Assembly: GCA_003460745.1 (NCBI GenBank)
Contig: QTVU01000006.1
Location: 32,476-96,475, forward strand
Direction of reading: 5' to 3'
Source: Firmicutes bacterium AM55-24TS
GTDB taxonomy: Bacteria > Bacillota > Clostridia > UBA1381
Length of the DNA: 64,000 nucleotides
The notes beneath the pieces are model-generated. The model was not told the origin of the DNA and did no database searches. It saw nothing but the letters and a program-made list of their open reading frames with translations. This document shows positions 55,343 through 63,981 of the stretch, piece after piece. Position numbers and translations under genes: made by a program. How positions within the stretch are numbered: the stretch's first letter is position 1; each line of letters starts with the position of its first letter.

Positions 55343-57065
55343 GCTTATACAAAAAGCCACGGCATCGTCAAAAGACGGTGCGGTAGGGTTAATAAAAGGC
55401 ATTATCGCCTGCGCCTTTCAGAATATGGCATTTATGCTGCCGACAGGACTTTTATATTATTTGGTCAAAGATTTACTCGGCGGCGATATGGGCGGAAAAG
55501 CAGTTTTTTACACAGTCGGCTGCGTTATATGCTTTGCGCTTATATTAATTACAACTTGGTTTCAGTATAACAATACATTTTTTACGACATACGAGGAAAG
55601 CGGAAAACGTAGATTAAGCTTAGCCGAAAGGCTCAGAAAGCTCCCTCTTTCGTTTTTCGGCAAAAAAGACCTTGCCGACCTCACAAGTACAATTATGGCA
55701 GACTGCGAAGTTTTAGAAAAGGACTGCTCGCACTACATACCGGCGCTGTTCGGCTCGGTGATTTCCACGATAGTCATTGCACTCGGTTTGTTTGCGTTTG
55801 ACAAGGCAATGGCGCTTGCGGCACTGTGGGTAATTCCCGTATCGGTGCTGATTATCGTGCTGAGTTACAAGGTTCAGGACAGAGCGCAGCAAAGGAATAT
55901 GTCGGTCAAAATGGCTTGTGCAGACGGAATACAGGAATACATAGAAACATTGCGTGACCTCAAGGCAAACAATGTGGAAAGCAGTTACCTTAAAGGTTTA
56001 AGAAGTAAAATTCGTTCCGTTGAAAAAGGGGCTTTCAAAACGGAAATAACCACCGCCGTTTTCGTAACCTCTGCCGGAATGGTGTTAAAATTCGGCATCG
56101 CAACCGTTGCGCTTGTCGGTGCGTCACGGCTTGTCAGCGGAAAAATAGATGTTTTAACGCTTTTTATGTTTTTGCTCGTTGCATCCCGTCTTTACGACCC
56201 GATGCAGGCGGCACTTCAAAACCTTGCGGCGGTTATTGCAATGCGGACAAATGTTGCACGAATGAACGAAATCTTAGACCACGAAATTCAGCAGGGCGGC
56301 GATACTCTCACAAACAAAGGCTGCGACATTACCTTCGACCATGTGGGCTTTGCCTACAAGAGCGGCGAAACGGTGCTTAATGATGTGTCGTTCACCGCAA
56401 AACAGGGCGAGGTTACGGCGCTTGTTGGTCCGTCCGGCGGCGGAAAGACAACAGTGTCACGGCTTGCGGTCAGATTTTGGGATAATCAAAAGGGCAAAAT
56501 TACTGTCGGCGGTATGGATATTTCAAAAATCGATCCCGAAAAGCTGATGACGCTTTATTCTATCGTTTTTCAAGATGTAACGCTTTTTAATAACACCATT
56601 ATGGAAAATATCCGACTCGGCAGAAAAGGCGCAACCGATGAGGAGGTTTTGGCGGCGGCACACCTTGCGAATTGTGATGAATTTGCCGAAAAGTTCCCCG
56701 ATAAATGGAATACCAATATCGGCGAAAACGGCTGCGAATTGTCGGGCGGCGAAAGACAGCGGATTTCAATCGCCAGAGCATTTTTGAAAGATGCACCGAT
56801 TATACTTTTGGACGAGGCAACCGCAAGCCTTGATGTTGAAAACGAAACCGCAATACAGTCTGCCCTTTCAAGACTTATCAGGAATAAAACGGTTCTTGTC
56901 ATTGCTCACAGAATGAGAACAATCACCGGTGCGGACAAAATTGTTGTTTTGTCGGACGGCATTGTTGCCGAGCAAGGCGCACCAGAGGAACTTTTAAATA
57001 AAAACGGAATATTTAAGAGAATGGCTGATTTACAGCTTCAGGTACAGAATTGGACGGTGAGATAA
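55335..57065 (+). CDS. ABC half-transporter, YbtQ/IrtB-like
   Basis: Starts ATG 55335 after GGAGG, overlapping the previous gene by 8 bases. The 576-residue product has a membrane domain (LLYYLVKDLLGGDMGGKAVF, helices to residue 300) and an ATPase with GPSGGGKTT, LSGGERQR and IILLDEATASLDVENE, the IrtB/YbtQ type. Overlapping genes and complementary Walker B forms indicate an obligate heterodimer. It ends TAATG, with the next gene's start in the same bases. Confidence 0.85.
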   Translation: MIKLIQKATASSKDGAVGLIKGIIACAFQNMAFMLPTGLLYYLVKDLLGGDMGGKAVFYTVGCVICFALILITTWFQYNNTFFTTYEESGKRRLSLAERLRKLPLSFFGKKDLADLTSTIMADCEVLEKDCSHYIPALFGSVISTIVIALGLFAFDKAMALAALWVIPVSVLIIVLSYKVQDRAQQRNMSVKMACADGIQEYIETLRDLKANNVESSYLKGLRSKIRSVEKGAFKTEITTAVFVTSAGMVLKFGIATVALVGASRLVSGKIDVLTLFMFLLVASRLYDPMQAALQNLAAVIAMRTNVARMNEILDHEIQQGGDTLTNKGCDITFDHVGFAYKSGETVLNDVSFTAKQGEVTALVGPSGGGKTTVSRLAVRFWDNQKGKITVGGMDISKIDPEKLMTLYSIVFQDVTLFNNTIMENIRLGRKGATDEEVLAAAHLANCDEFAEKFPDKWNTNIGENGCELSGGERQRISIARAFLKDAPIILLDEATASLDVENETAIQSALSRLIRNKTVLVIAHRMRTITGADKIVVLSDGIVAEQGAPEELLNKNGIFKRMADLQLQVQNWTVR

Positions 57066-57669
57066 TGTCATTTTTTGGAAACGCTCGTAAGCCTGTGGGA
57101 TTCGGCGGGAAAGTTATGACCGCAATGATGAATATAGGACACAAACCTATGGCACATTGGGGACTTCAATTCTTGAAAGTTTCGTCAAATGCCAAGATAT
57201 TGGACTGTGGCTGCGGCGGTGGAGCGAACATCAAAAAGCTTCTTAAGAAATATCCGCATAGCATTGTAAATGGTATTGACTATTCTATTGTCAGTGTGGA
57301 AAAATCCAAAAAAGTCAATAATAAGGCTGTTGCAGAAGGACGCTGCACAGTTCTGAAAGGCAATGTGATGAATATGCCGTATTCGGCGGCTTGTTTCGAT
57401 GCTGTTACGGCTTTTGAAACCATCTATTTTTGGCAGGATTTGCGAGATGCTTTTGTGAGATCTATCGGGTACTGAAACCCAGCGGAACATTTCTAATATG
57501 TAATGAGGTTAGCGGTGATGAGGCTAAAGATGAGAAATGGACAAAAATCATTGAGGGAATGACCATATATAAAGATACAGAATTGAAAAAATATCTCGGA
57601 CAGGCAACGTTTCGCAATATTCAGATTCGGAAAAAGAATAATTGGTTGTGCGTTACGGCGGAAAAGTGA
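57065..57669 (+). pseudogene. Class I SAM-dependent methyltransferase, one-base frameshift
   Basis: ATG 57065 overlaps the transporter stop. The first frame carries the SAM motif ILDCGCGGGANIKKLL and YSIVSVEKSKK, up to FWQDLRDAF. A run of four T (57451-57454; five expected) shifts the frame, after which CEIYRVLKPSGTFLICNEVS follows to 57669. Joined, it is a normal small methyltransferase of about 200 residues. Substrate unknown; being coupled to the transporters it may modify the transported molecule. Confidence 0.78.
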
Positions 57670-57677
57670 GGGATATT

Positions 57678-58541
57678 ATGTCAAAAAAAGCAACAGAATT
57701 TCAGCGTGTGGCAATGAGTCGGATTTACCGCGGAAAAGAGATATTTAAGCCGCTTAACACCGGGTGGATTGATGAAAATGTCGCTTGCGTAAGAGAGTGG
57801 GGTGCAAATATATTTTTCTATCGCAAGGGTGAAACAACAATTATGATTGACGCAGGCTACAACTATGACAGGCTTGCGGAGAAAATGGGCTGGCTTGGGA
57901 TTGACGCAAAATCAATACGGCATATTCTTATAACGCATCAGAACACCGACCACGTTGGGGCGGTTGAGGCAGACAGCTTGGGATTGTTCAAAAAGGCAAA
58001 ACTTTATGTCGGAGAAATTGAAAATCGTTATCTTACGGGCGAGGTTCGCCGAAGGGTTATGCACCGCCTATATAAGTTGCCGCAGGTGACGATAAATAAC
58101 AAAAAGCAACTGTTAAAGGACGGCGAAACCTTTAAAATAGGCAATATTAAAATCCACGCATTTCTTGTTCCGGGTCATACATGGGGACATATGGTATATT
58201 TGATTGATGATAAGTATCTGTTTACCGGAGATACGATTTGGTTTGGTGCAGACGGCGGTTACAGCTTTATTTCAGCACTTGCGGAAAGCAATAAGCTGGC
58301 GGTGAGATCGCTCGGGATTCTTGAGCAAAAACTGAAGAAAATGTGTGTTAAGCCGCTGTTTATTACGGGACATACAGGTTTTACCGACAACTTTGAATTT
58401 GCATTTGCACATAAGGAAAAGCTGTGTTCACCGTTTAAAAAGAAAGTTCATGATCCGTCGGCACCGTACGATGCCTATGATGAGTCTGATGATACGGAGA
58501 GAAATGCAAAAAACGGATTTTTAAAGGTAGCATGGAAATAG
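57678..58541 (+). CDS. Metallo-beta-lactamase-fold hydrolase
   Basis: ATG 57678 lies behind GTGAGGG. The 287-residue protein has the MBL core: ANIFFYRKGETTIMIDAGYN, LITHQNTDHVGAVE, PGHTWGHMVYLI, FTGDTIWFG and a late GHTG. The first motif is normally H-x-H-x-D-H; here the second His is Asn (HQNTDH). The other metal ligands are present. MBL proteins in biosynthetic or detoxification clusters act as thioesterases, lactonases or glyoxalase-II-like enzymes; which applies is unknown. It sits between two methyltransferase genes. Confidence 0.85.
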   Translation: MSKKATEFQRVAMSRIYRGKEIFKPLNTGWIDENVACVREWGANIFFYRKGETTIMIDAGYNYDRLAEKMGWLGIDAKSIRHILITHQNTDHVGAVEADSLGLFKKAKLYVGEIENRYLTGEVRRRVMHRLYKLPQVTINNKKQLLKDGETFKIGNIKIHAFLVPGHTWGHMVYLIDDKYLFTGDTIWFGADGGYSFISALAESNKLAVRSLGILEQKLKKMCVKPLFITGHTGFTDNFEFAFAHKEKLCSPFKKKVHDPSAPYDAYDESDDTERNAKNGFLKVAWK

Positions 58542-58567
58542 GAGAACTGAAATAACGGAGGCAAGCT

Positions 58568-59187
58568 ATGTTTTGGGATAATGTTGCGTGTGTATATGAC
58601 GTTTTTGCAAATGTTATCAACCGAAAAACAAATGAGGAACTTTGCTCTGTGGTGAAAAATCTGATTCTGCCCGAATATGAGGTTTTGGAATGTGCCTGCG
58701 GCACCGGATACTCACAAAAGAAACAGCACAGCGGTGCAAAAGCCTTGTTGAAACGGATTTTTCCGAAAAAATGTTGGAGCGAGCAAAGAAAAAGTGCCGT
58801 AAATATGCCAACGTACATTTTGAAAAAGCGGACATCATGCACCTTGATTATCCCGATCATAGTTTTGATGCAGTAGTTGCTGCAAATGTGATTCACTTGC
58901 TGGACGAACCGTACAAGGCTCTGCACGAGCTTGAACGGGTATGCCGCCCGGGCGGAAAAATCATTATTCCGACATATATGAACCGTACTGAAAACGGCAA
59001 GATCAATGGTGCTTCAAAGGCAATCGAAAAAGCCGGAGCTGAATTTAAGAGAAAATTCACTCCGGAGACATACAGGGATTTTTTTGCTGCTGCGGGATAT
59101 GCAGAAGCAAGCTATACTTTATGTGAAGGACGGATTCCTTGTGCGGTGGCGGTGTTGATAAAAAAGGAGCGTTACTATGAAATATAA
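58568..59187 (+). pseudogene. Class I SAM-dependent methyltransferase, one-base frameshift
   Basis: ATG 58568 follows GGAGGCA. First frame: MFWDNVACVYDVFANVINRK to VLECACGTG, the SAM motif. A missing A at about 58709 (GGATAC, expected GGAATAC) changes frame; with it the protein reads GTGILTKETAQRCKSLVETD and continues SEKMLERAKKKCRKYANVHF to 59187. Ubiquinone/menaquinone (UbiE-like) methyltransferases look like this, but the substrate is unknown. Its end overlaps the next start. Confidence 0.78.
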
Positions 59188-60019
59188 AATTGAAAAGAAC
59201 ACTGTACAGGAAACGCTTATTATTCCGCTTTATGCACGGAAAATGTGTTCCGAACTGTATCCCACATTGTATTATGATGAAACAGCGTCCGAACTGATTG
59301 ATAAAATTGATTATGACTTTTCGGATGTTGCGGAAAAATCAAAGAGCCTTATGCAAAGATTTGGATTTTTGGAGGTTGCGATGCGTCAAAACGACCTTGC
59401 GTGGGAGGTTCGGGATTATTTAAACGCACACCCGAACGCTGCAGTTGTAAACTTAGGCTGCGGACTTGATAACACAGGACGCTTTTGCGATAACGGAAAA
59501 TGCAAAATCTACAACCTTGATTTTCCCGATGTTATAGCTGTGCGAAACCAACTACTTCCTGCCGGCGAGCGTGAAATAAACATTGCTACCGACTTGAATG
59601 ATTTAAGTTGGCTTGAAAAAATCGACGCATCGGACGGTATTGTGCTTTTTGCGGCAGGTGTGTTTTACTACTTTCGCACCGAACAGGTTAAAAAGCTTGT
59701 TCAGGCTATGTCGAATGTGTTTGGCGGCGGCAGAATGGTGTTTGACGCCGCCGGGAAAACGGCCGTAAAAATGATTGCAAAGACCTGGCTTAAGGAATCA
59801 AAGATAAAAGATGTCAGCGCTTATTTTTCCGTTTCGGACGCAAAGAAAGAGCTTTCCTTATGGAGCAGAGATATGAGCATTTCAAACAGAGGGTATATGC
59901 TCGGTTACGGCGACCTTAAAAATGCGCCTGTCGGCAGATTTTTTAAGTTTTTAGCAAGCGTAGGCGATAATATTATGAAAATGCAGATTGTGCGTCTTGA
60001 TTTCGGAGGTGCAAAATGA
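59177..60019 (+). CDS. LCM-family (leucine carboxyl/Tcm-type) O-methyltransferase
   Basis: A 280-residue protein with AAGGAG before ATG 59177. The pattern TLIIPLYARKMCSELYPTLY, AVVNLGCGLDNTGRFCDNG and YNLDFPDVIAVRNQLLP is the PF04072 family, which includes tetracenomycin O-methyltransferase and leucine carboxyl methyltransferase. Such enzymes methylate carboxyl or hydroxyl groups, often of secondary metabolites. It overlaps the next gene by 4 bases (ATGA). In this operon it is the third methyltransferase. Confidence 0.82.
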   Translation: MKYKIEKNTVQETLIIPLYARKMCSELYPTLYYDETASELIDKIDYDFSDVAEKSKSLMQRFGFLEVAMRQNDLAWEVRDYLNAHPNAAVVNLGCGLDNTGRFCDNGKCKIYNLDFPDVIAVRNQLLPAGEREINIATDLNDLSWLEKIDASDGIVLFAAGVFYYFRTEQVKKLVQAMSNVFGGGRMVFDAAGKTAVKMIAKTWLKESKIKDVSAYFSVSDAKKELSLWSRDMSISNRGYMLGYGDLKNAPVGRFFKFLASVGDNIMKMQIVRLDFGGAK

Positions 60020-60648
60020 AATATATAGGAATACCGCTTGGAATGTGGGTGCTGTTTGAAAAATCGTTCAGAAAAAATCTTGTTTCCGAATTCGGATATA
60101 ATAAAATCACAGCCAAACAAATATCGAAAAACGCAAAAAGCAGATACAAAAGCATTATCCGTAATCTGCCCGAATTTGAAAAGGGAGATCAGTTTAAAAC
60201 AAACATTGTCGGCTGTGCAATGCTGGGTGCTTTTGTACTCTCTATGCCCAAAAGACCGAGCGTTGACGAACTTACCGAATACTATTCAAAAGCGATGATG
60301 ACAAGGTTTATGAGGTGGCTCTGCCGCCAAAGCAGAAAGAAAAAATTCACCGCCAAAGACATTGCAGAAATGAAAAAAACTGCCGAATTAAAAGCTGCCG
60401 ACAGCAACCCGTACTCGTGGAATATGGATTTTTATGAATATTCGGACGGCAGCGGCTATGAGGGGCGATTTACAAAGTGCGGAATTTGCGTGCTGATGAA
60501 AGAGCTTGGACTGTTCGATTTGACGCCTGCAATGTGCCGCTTGGATTATACGATGAGCGAGGCAGGCGGAGCCACGAATTTTGTGCGCCGATATACCATT
60601 GCGTCCGGCGGCTCGTATTGCGATTGCGGCTATAAAAAGAAGATTTAA
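60016..60648 (+). CDS. L-2-amino-thiazoline-4-carboxylate hydrolase-family protein
   Basis: A 210-residue protein. The C-terminal part has the family's conserved Cys-rich stretch: FTKCGICVLMKELGLFDLTP, AMCRLDYTMSEAGGATNFVR, and GGSYCDCGYKK. Family members include the L-ATC hydrolase that opens 2-amino-thiazoline-4-carboxylate in cysteine synthesis. Thiazoline rings also occur in siderophores such as yersiniabactin, a suggestive link to the YbtPQ-like transporters in the same operon. The real substrate is unknown. Confidence 0.75.
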   Translation: MKYIGIPLGMWVLFEKSFRKNLVSEFGYNKITAKQISKNAKSRYKSIIRNLPEFEKGDQFKTNIVGCAMLGAFVLSMPKRPSVDELTEYYSKAMMTRFMRWLCRQSRKKKFTAKDIAEMKKTAELKAADSNPYSWNMDFYEYSDGSGYEGRFTKCGICVLMKELGLFDLTPAMCRLDYTMSEAGGATNFVRRYTIASGGSYCDCGYKKKI

Positions 60649-60696
60649 CGGTTGTTCGTAAATCGAATTTAAAAGGAACTGTAAATAATGCCGTTT

Positions 60697-61194
60697 TTAT
60701 TGCGTTGTTGTATCTAAAACATTAACAACTTTAACATCCTTGCGATCGGCATAATCTATTGTGTTCTTTGTCCCACTTGGCTGACCGTTTCAAACGGCAA
60801 TTACAAGGCTTGAACGGTCAACCATCCATTCATTGCGTTTTTGATAGCAAGCTCTATAATAGTGATCGCTGATTATGGTTACATAATCGGCATTTTTTAA
60901 TATGCGGTTATACCGCCGTTCTTCAAAGAATCCACGCCGTTTCTCAAAGTCGGGGTGCGGTATGGCACAGATGAGGCGCAGAGCGTCATTCCGCTTTTTC
61001 TTTTCAAGCACAATTTCAGCCGCCCATATATCCGTACCTTTTGCCATACCCGTTATAAAAGTTACATATCCGTCCGCTATTGCATTGTCAATAGCCTTTT
61101 CCAAAAGATGTTTTACCTCATTTTCGGAAAGGCTTAATTTTTCCAGGCGATGTCCCGTAAAGCAGCACCTGTGTAATCGTTTTTCATTTTCCAT
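60697..61194 (-). pseudogene. SLOG-family protein (DUF1273/YpsA-like), internal TGA
   Basis: ATG 61194 begins MENEKRLHRCCFTGHRLEKL. Nucleotide-binding SLOG features follow: FITGMAKGTDIWAAE and AIPHPDFEKRRGF. The frame is stopped by TGA at 60790-60792 in SSLVIAV-stop-NGQPSGTKNTIDYA, then stays open to TAA 60697. Relatives usually have an aromatic residue there, often Trp (VWNGQPSGT), so TGG to TGA fits. The lost C-terminus contains the last conserved motif. YpsA influences cell division in Bacillus; others are linked to phage defence or nucleotide signalling. Confidence 0.78.
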
Positions 61195-61236
61195 AATAAA
61201 TATTCCTTCTTCCGTTGAAAATTCAATGCAATTAAA

Positions 61237-61431
61237 CTATTTTTCAAATTCTTTATTTAATATCTCATACAACTTTTCGGGGCTTTGTATAAGTTCGCTG
61301 ATATGATAGTATGAATGTTCTACATCATCCCAGTAAAAAATCATATAACCGTGTTTAAGCAGAATAATCTCAATGTCGGGATTATTACGAATATCATTTT
61401 TGAAATACGATAAAACCTCGCTATATTCCAC
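61237..61431 (-). CDS. Hypothetical protein (64 aa)
   Basis: GTG 61431 follows AAAGGAG at good spacing. The small acidic protein reads MEYSEVLSYFKNDIRNNPDI, then EIILLKHGYMIFYWDDVEHS and a C-terminal helix. I do not recognise a family. It lies 42 bases upstream of the SLOG gene on the same strand and may share its transcript. Confidence 0.6.
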   Translation of the reverse strand: MEYSEVLSYFKNDIRNNPDIEIILLKHGYMIFYWDDVEHSYYHISELIQSPEKLYEILNKEFEK

Positions 61432-61568
61432 AGAAAACTCCTTTCTCCGTCAAATGTTTAATTACAACGATTTTTGGACAAAATAAAAAATCGTAAAACT
61501 GATAGTTAAACGATTTACACTTCATATTATTTGAATTTTCAGGCATTTTATGAATATTTGACGGCTTA

Positions 61569-61885
61569 TCAAGACGGATTATACATTTTTCCGAGCCGAT
61601 CCATTTCTTTCGCCTTATGTTCCGGCAGAGAGTGAGCGCATATGTTCAGCGTTACTGTCGGCGAAGCGTGTCCGAGTATTTCGGACAGAGTTTTTATATC
61701 CATTCCGATTTCCAAAGCTCTTGTGGCAAAAGTATGCCGAGTTGTATGAAACTTTACATCACGAATGCCGAGTTCCTTCAAAATCGCCTTATATCGCCGT
61801 GCATAAACAGTTGGCTCAATAAACTTTCCCTCGCGGTTAATTAAAAAAACACCTCCGTGTTCAATCGCTTTCAGCTTTGCGGTTA
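61569..61885 (-). pseudogene. Tyrosine integrase, C-terminal fragment with mutated nucleophile
   Basis: The frame opens after stop codons with IILTAKLKAIEHGGVFLINR and continues EPTVYARRYKAILKELGIRD, FHTTRHTFATRALEIG (H-x-x-R) and LGHASPTVTLNICAHSLPEH. It contains only the last third of an integrase; the N-terminal and first Arg parts are gone. The catalytic Tyr, expected in NIYAHSL, is Cys. It is a dead remnant of an older element. Confidence 0.8.
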
Positions 61886-61958
61886 AGATAATCCATTATT
61901 ACCTCCGTATAAATGCAGAAAATCACGCAAGAAAGGGATTGCGTGATTCTCACATTCA

Positions 61959-62792
61959 TTAGAATTTTCCGTTTTGATTTTGCCAAGTTGATTTATCGGC
62001 AATTGTCTCCATTACATCCCAATGTTCTGCAATTTTGCCGTTTTCAATTCTCCACAAATCATAATAAGATGTAGGTGCTCCGCCGAAATCTCCCTCGCTG
62101 ACTGCAAGCACATAATTGCCCTGTGCAAGCACCTGATGAACAGTAGTATAAATCATCTGGATGCCCTGTTTGCCGAGTGTCTCAAGTGCTGCACCAAGTC
62201 CTGAAAGTCCGTCTGCAATACCTGTGTTGTGCTGAATGTAAGTATCACCATCAAAATAATCGGACGTTTTTTCGGGATGATTGCCTTGCATTATATCATA
62301 AAGGAAATTTTTTACGAGTTCACGGTTTGTCTCTGTCTTATCAAGGTCGTTGATTTCCGTAGTGCCGTCTGTTTGCGTGTGACCTGACGGGTTCGGGTCT
62401 GCCTTGTTTGCAAGGTTGTCCCAGTGTTTTGCAATCTTGCCCTTTTCGTCGAAACGGAAAATGTCAAAGGCAACCTGCTCGCCCACACCTGCAAAGTTAT
62501 AAACTGTCTGCAAGAACACCTTGTCGCCGTCCTCGAAAGCACGAATGTTGTTTACGGTTGTTTTTACTGGAGCTGAAGCAAGGTAGGAAACAGAACCTAC
62601 AAAAGCATCCCTGCCTGTGCCGTATGCGAGATTGTGCTGAATGTAATTTTCTGCAAGAAGCTCGTAAGCCTTTTTTGTATCGCCTGTGGCAAAAGTGTTA
62701 ATAAGTGCAATAGCTTTTTCTGTATTTGTCATTGTGATTACCTCTTTCTTATCGTTTGGGTTATTACCGAAGATTTTCTTAAAAATATTCAT
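61959..62792 (-). CDS. Tandem SnoaL-like (NTF2-fold) protein
   Basis: I start it at ATG 62792 (MNIFKKIFGNNPNDKKEVIT) because AAGGAG lies upstream. The 277 residues contain two SnoaL/NTF2-like domains: LLAENYIQHNLAYGTGRDAF and FDGDTYIQHNTGIADGLSGL share the YIQHN motif, and AKHWDNLANKADPN matches AEHWDVMETIADKS. Such proteins are small-molecule isomerases/cyclases or act in stress responses. Divergent transcription from an HxlR regulator suggests control by it. Confidence 0.8.
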   Translation of the reverse strand: MNIFKKIFGNNPNDKKEVITMTNTEKAIALINTFATGDTKKAYELLAENYIQHNLAYGTGRDAFVGSVSYLASAPVKTTVNNIRAFEDGDKVFLQTVYNFAGVGEQVAFDIFRFDEKGKIAKHWDNLANKADPNPSGHTQTDGTTEINDLDKTETNRELVKNFLYDIMQGNHPEKTSDYFDGDTYIQHNTGIADGLSGLGAALETLGKQGIQMIYTTVHQVLAQGNYVLAVSEGDFGGAPTSYYDLWRIENGKIAEHWDVMETIADKSTWQNQNGKF

Positions 62793-63097
62793 TTTGGATT
62801 TCTCCTTGTCTGTACTTTGAGTTACGAAACGGCCGTTCTTCGTAGCTCTTGTCACTATTATATCTGCGTCGGTATCACTTGTAAAGTAAGCACAATATTG
62901 TGCCGTAGTTACCGGAAAGATACTATTGGTCGGTTACTGAATTGAAACTAATGCGTAAACACAAGGGGCTTCGGAGTTTTAAACGCTGAAAAAAATTTTT
63001 AAGATTTTTTTGATTTATGATGTACTTGACGGTAAATAGGGAGGTATGGTACAATTAAATTGTAAATAACAATTAGATATTATGGCGGAGGTAGCAT
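62793..63097. promoter_or_regulatory. Divergent SnoaL/HxlR control region
   Basis: Contains a perfect 14-bp palindrome GCACAATATTGTGC (62890-62903), a possible HxlR operator, and near-repeats TAGTTACCGG / GGTCGGTTACTG just to its right. The hxlR promoter is TTGACG (63026-63031), 18 bases, TACAAT (63050-63055). No other gene is seen in the gap. Confidence 0.55.
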
Positions 63098-63433
63098 ATG
63101 AAAGAGAAAACAAAAGAGCTTCCGGCTTGTCCTGTGGAAACCACCTTGACATTGATTGGCGACAAATGGAAGGTTTTGATATTAAGGGATTTAATACCCG
63201 GTACAAAGCGTTTTGGCGAGTTGAAAAAATCCATCGGTACGGTATCGCAAAAGGTGTTGGCTGCACAGCTTCGTGATATGGAAGCGAACGGACTTGTGCA
63301 CAGAGAGGTATATGCCGAAGTTCCGCCAAGAGTGGAATATTCTTTGACGGAATTAGGTCAAAGCCTCAAACCTATACTTGACACTATGTGGAACTGGGGC
63401 GAGGACTACAAAAACAGCGTAACAGGAAATTAA
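63098..63433 (+). CDS. HxlR-family transcriptional regulator
   Basis: A 111-residue winged-helix protein after GGAGGTAG. It has the conserved N-terminal Cys (PACPVETTLTLIGDKWKVLI), helix-turn-helix GELKKSIGTVSQKVLAAQLR and a wing (VYAEVPPRVEYSLTELGQSL). HxlR proteins sense aldehydes, quinones or oxidants, often through the Cys, and control a divergent gene, here the SnoaL protein. Confidence 0.9.
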   Translation: MKEKTKELPACPVETTLTLIGDKWKVLILRDLIPGTKRFGELKKSIGTVSQKVLAAQLRDMEANGLVHREVYAEVPPRVEYSLTELGQSLKPILDTMWNWGEDYKNSVTGN

Positions 63434-63619
63434 AACTTTTGTGTGACAACAAAATGACCACAGGAATTATGATATACGGTAATTCTTGAATAATCCTTAT
63501 AACTTGTGCCAAACAGTATATATAAAATCGTTTAAGTCACAGTTGTCAGGAGCGAGTTGGAGTAAGGTATTGTAACTAAACAATCTATTCTCAATATTGA
63601 ATTAATTTACAAAAAACAG

Positions 63620-63649
63620 GAGCTAACTGATTTGACTTTCAGTTAGCTC
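63620..63649 (-). terminator. Terminator of the minus-strand gene at 63.66-63.98 kb
   Basis: GAGCTAACTGA (63620-63630) and TCAGTTAGCTC (63639-63649) make an 11-bp stem; on the minus strand CTGTTTTTTG follows. The 186 bases to its left, up to the hxlR stop, hold no gene. Confidence 0.85.
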
Positions 63650-63655
63650 TTTGCA

Positions 63656-63981
63656 TTATATACCGAGAATTGATTTCAATTCAGGCTTATTTTCTATTCG
63701 CCACATAAGAACAAGATCAAAGCAAGCTAATTGATCTAGCTCAGAGGACCATCAAGCATATATCTATGTTTTTCAAAGATGGGAGCATACTCAATGACGA
63801 TTTTCTTCAAAGCTACATTGTTGAGCGTTGTAATTCTGTTGGGTTCGATAATAAAAGATAATAGCATTTTTGAAACAGATAAACCTGTTGTATCTTTTAT
63901 ATACTTAAATAAATTTTGTTTTTTATTATTTTTCATATCTTTTATATACTTAAATAAATTTTGTTTTTTATTATTTTTCAT
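63656..63981 (-). pseudogene. Hypothetical protein, one-base frameshift and 15-residue N-terminal duplication
   Basis: Frame one starts ATG 63981 with the peptide MKNNKKQNLFKYIKD twice, then TTGLSVSKMLLSFIIEPNRI and a segment ending IFEKHRYMLDG. Adding one base near 63747-63748 (two C, three expected) continues PSELDQLACFDLVLMWRIEN and ends at TAA 63656 in KPELKSILGI, just before a strong terminator. I do not recognise the family. Start choice is unsure: the second Met (63936) gives the unduplicated form. Confidence 0.6.
63892..63981. repeat. Two 45-bp direct repeats
   Basis: 63892-63936 and 63937-63981 are identical 45-base units (ATCTTTTATATACTTAAATA at the left edge), equal to 15 codons. 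They lengthen the N-terminus of the minus-strand gene in frame. Confidence 0.92.
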
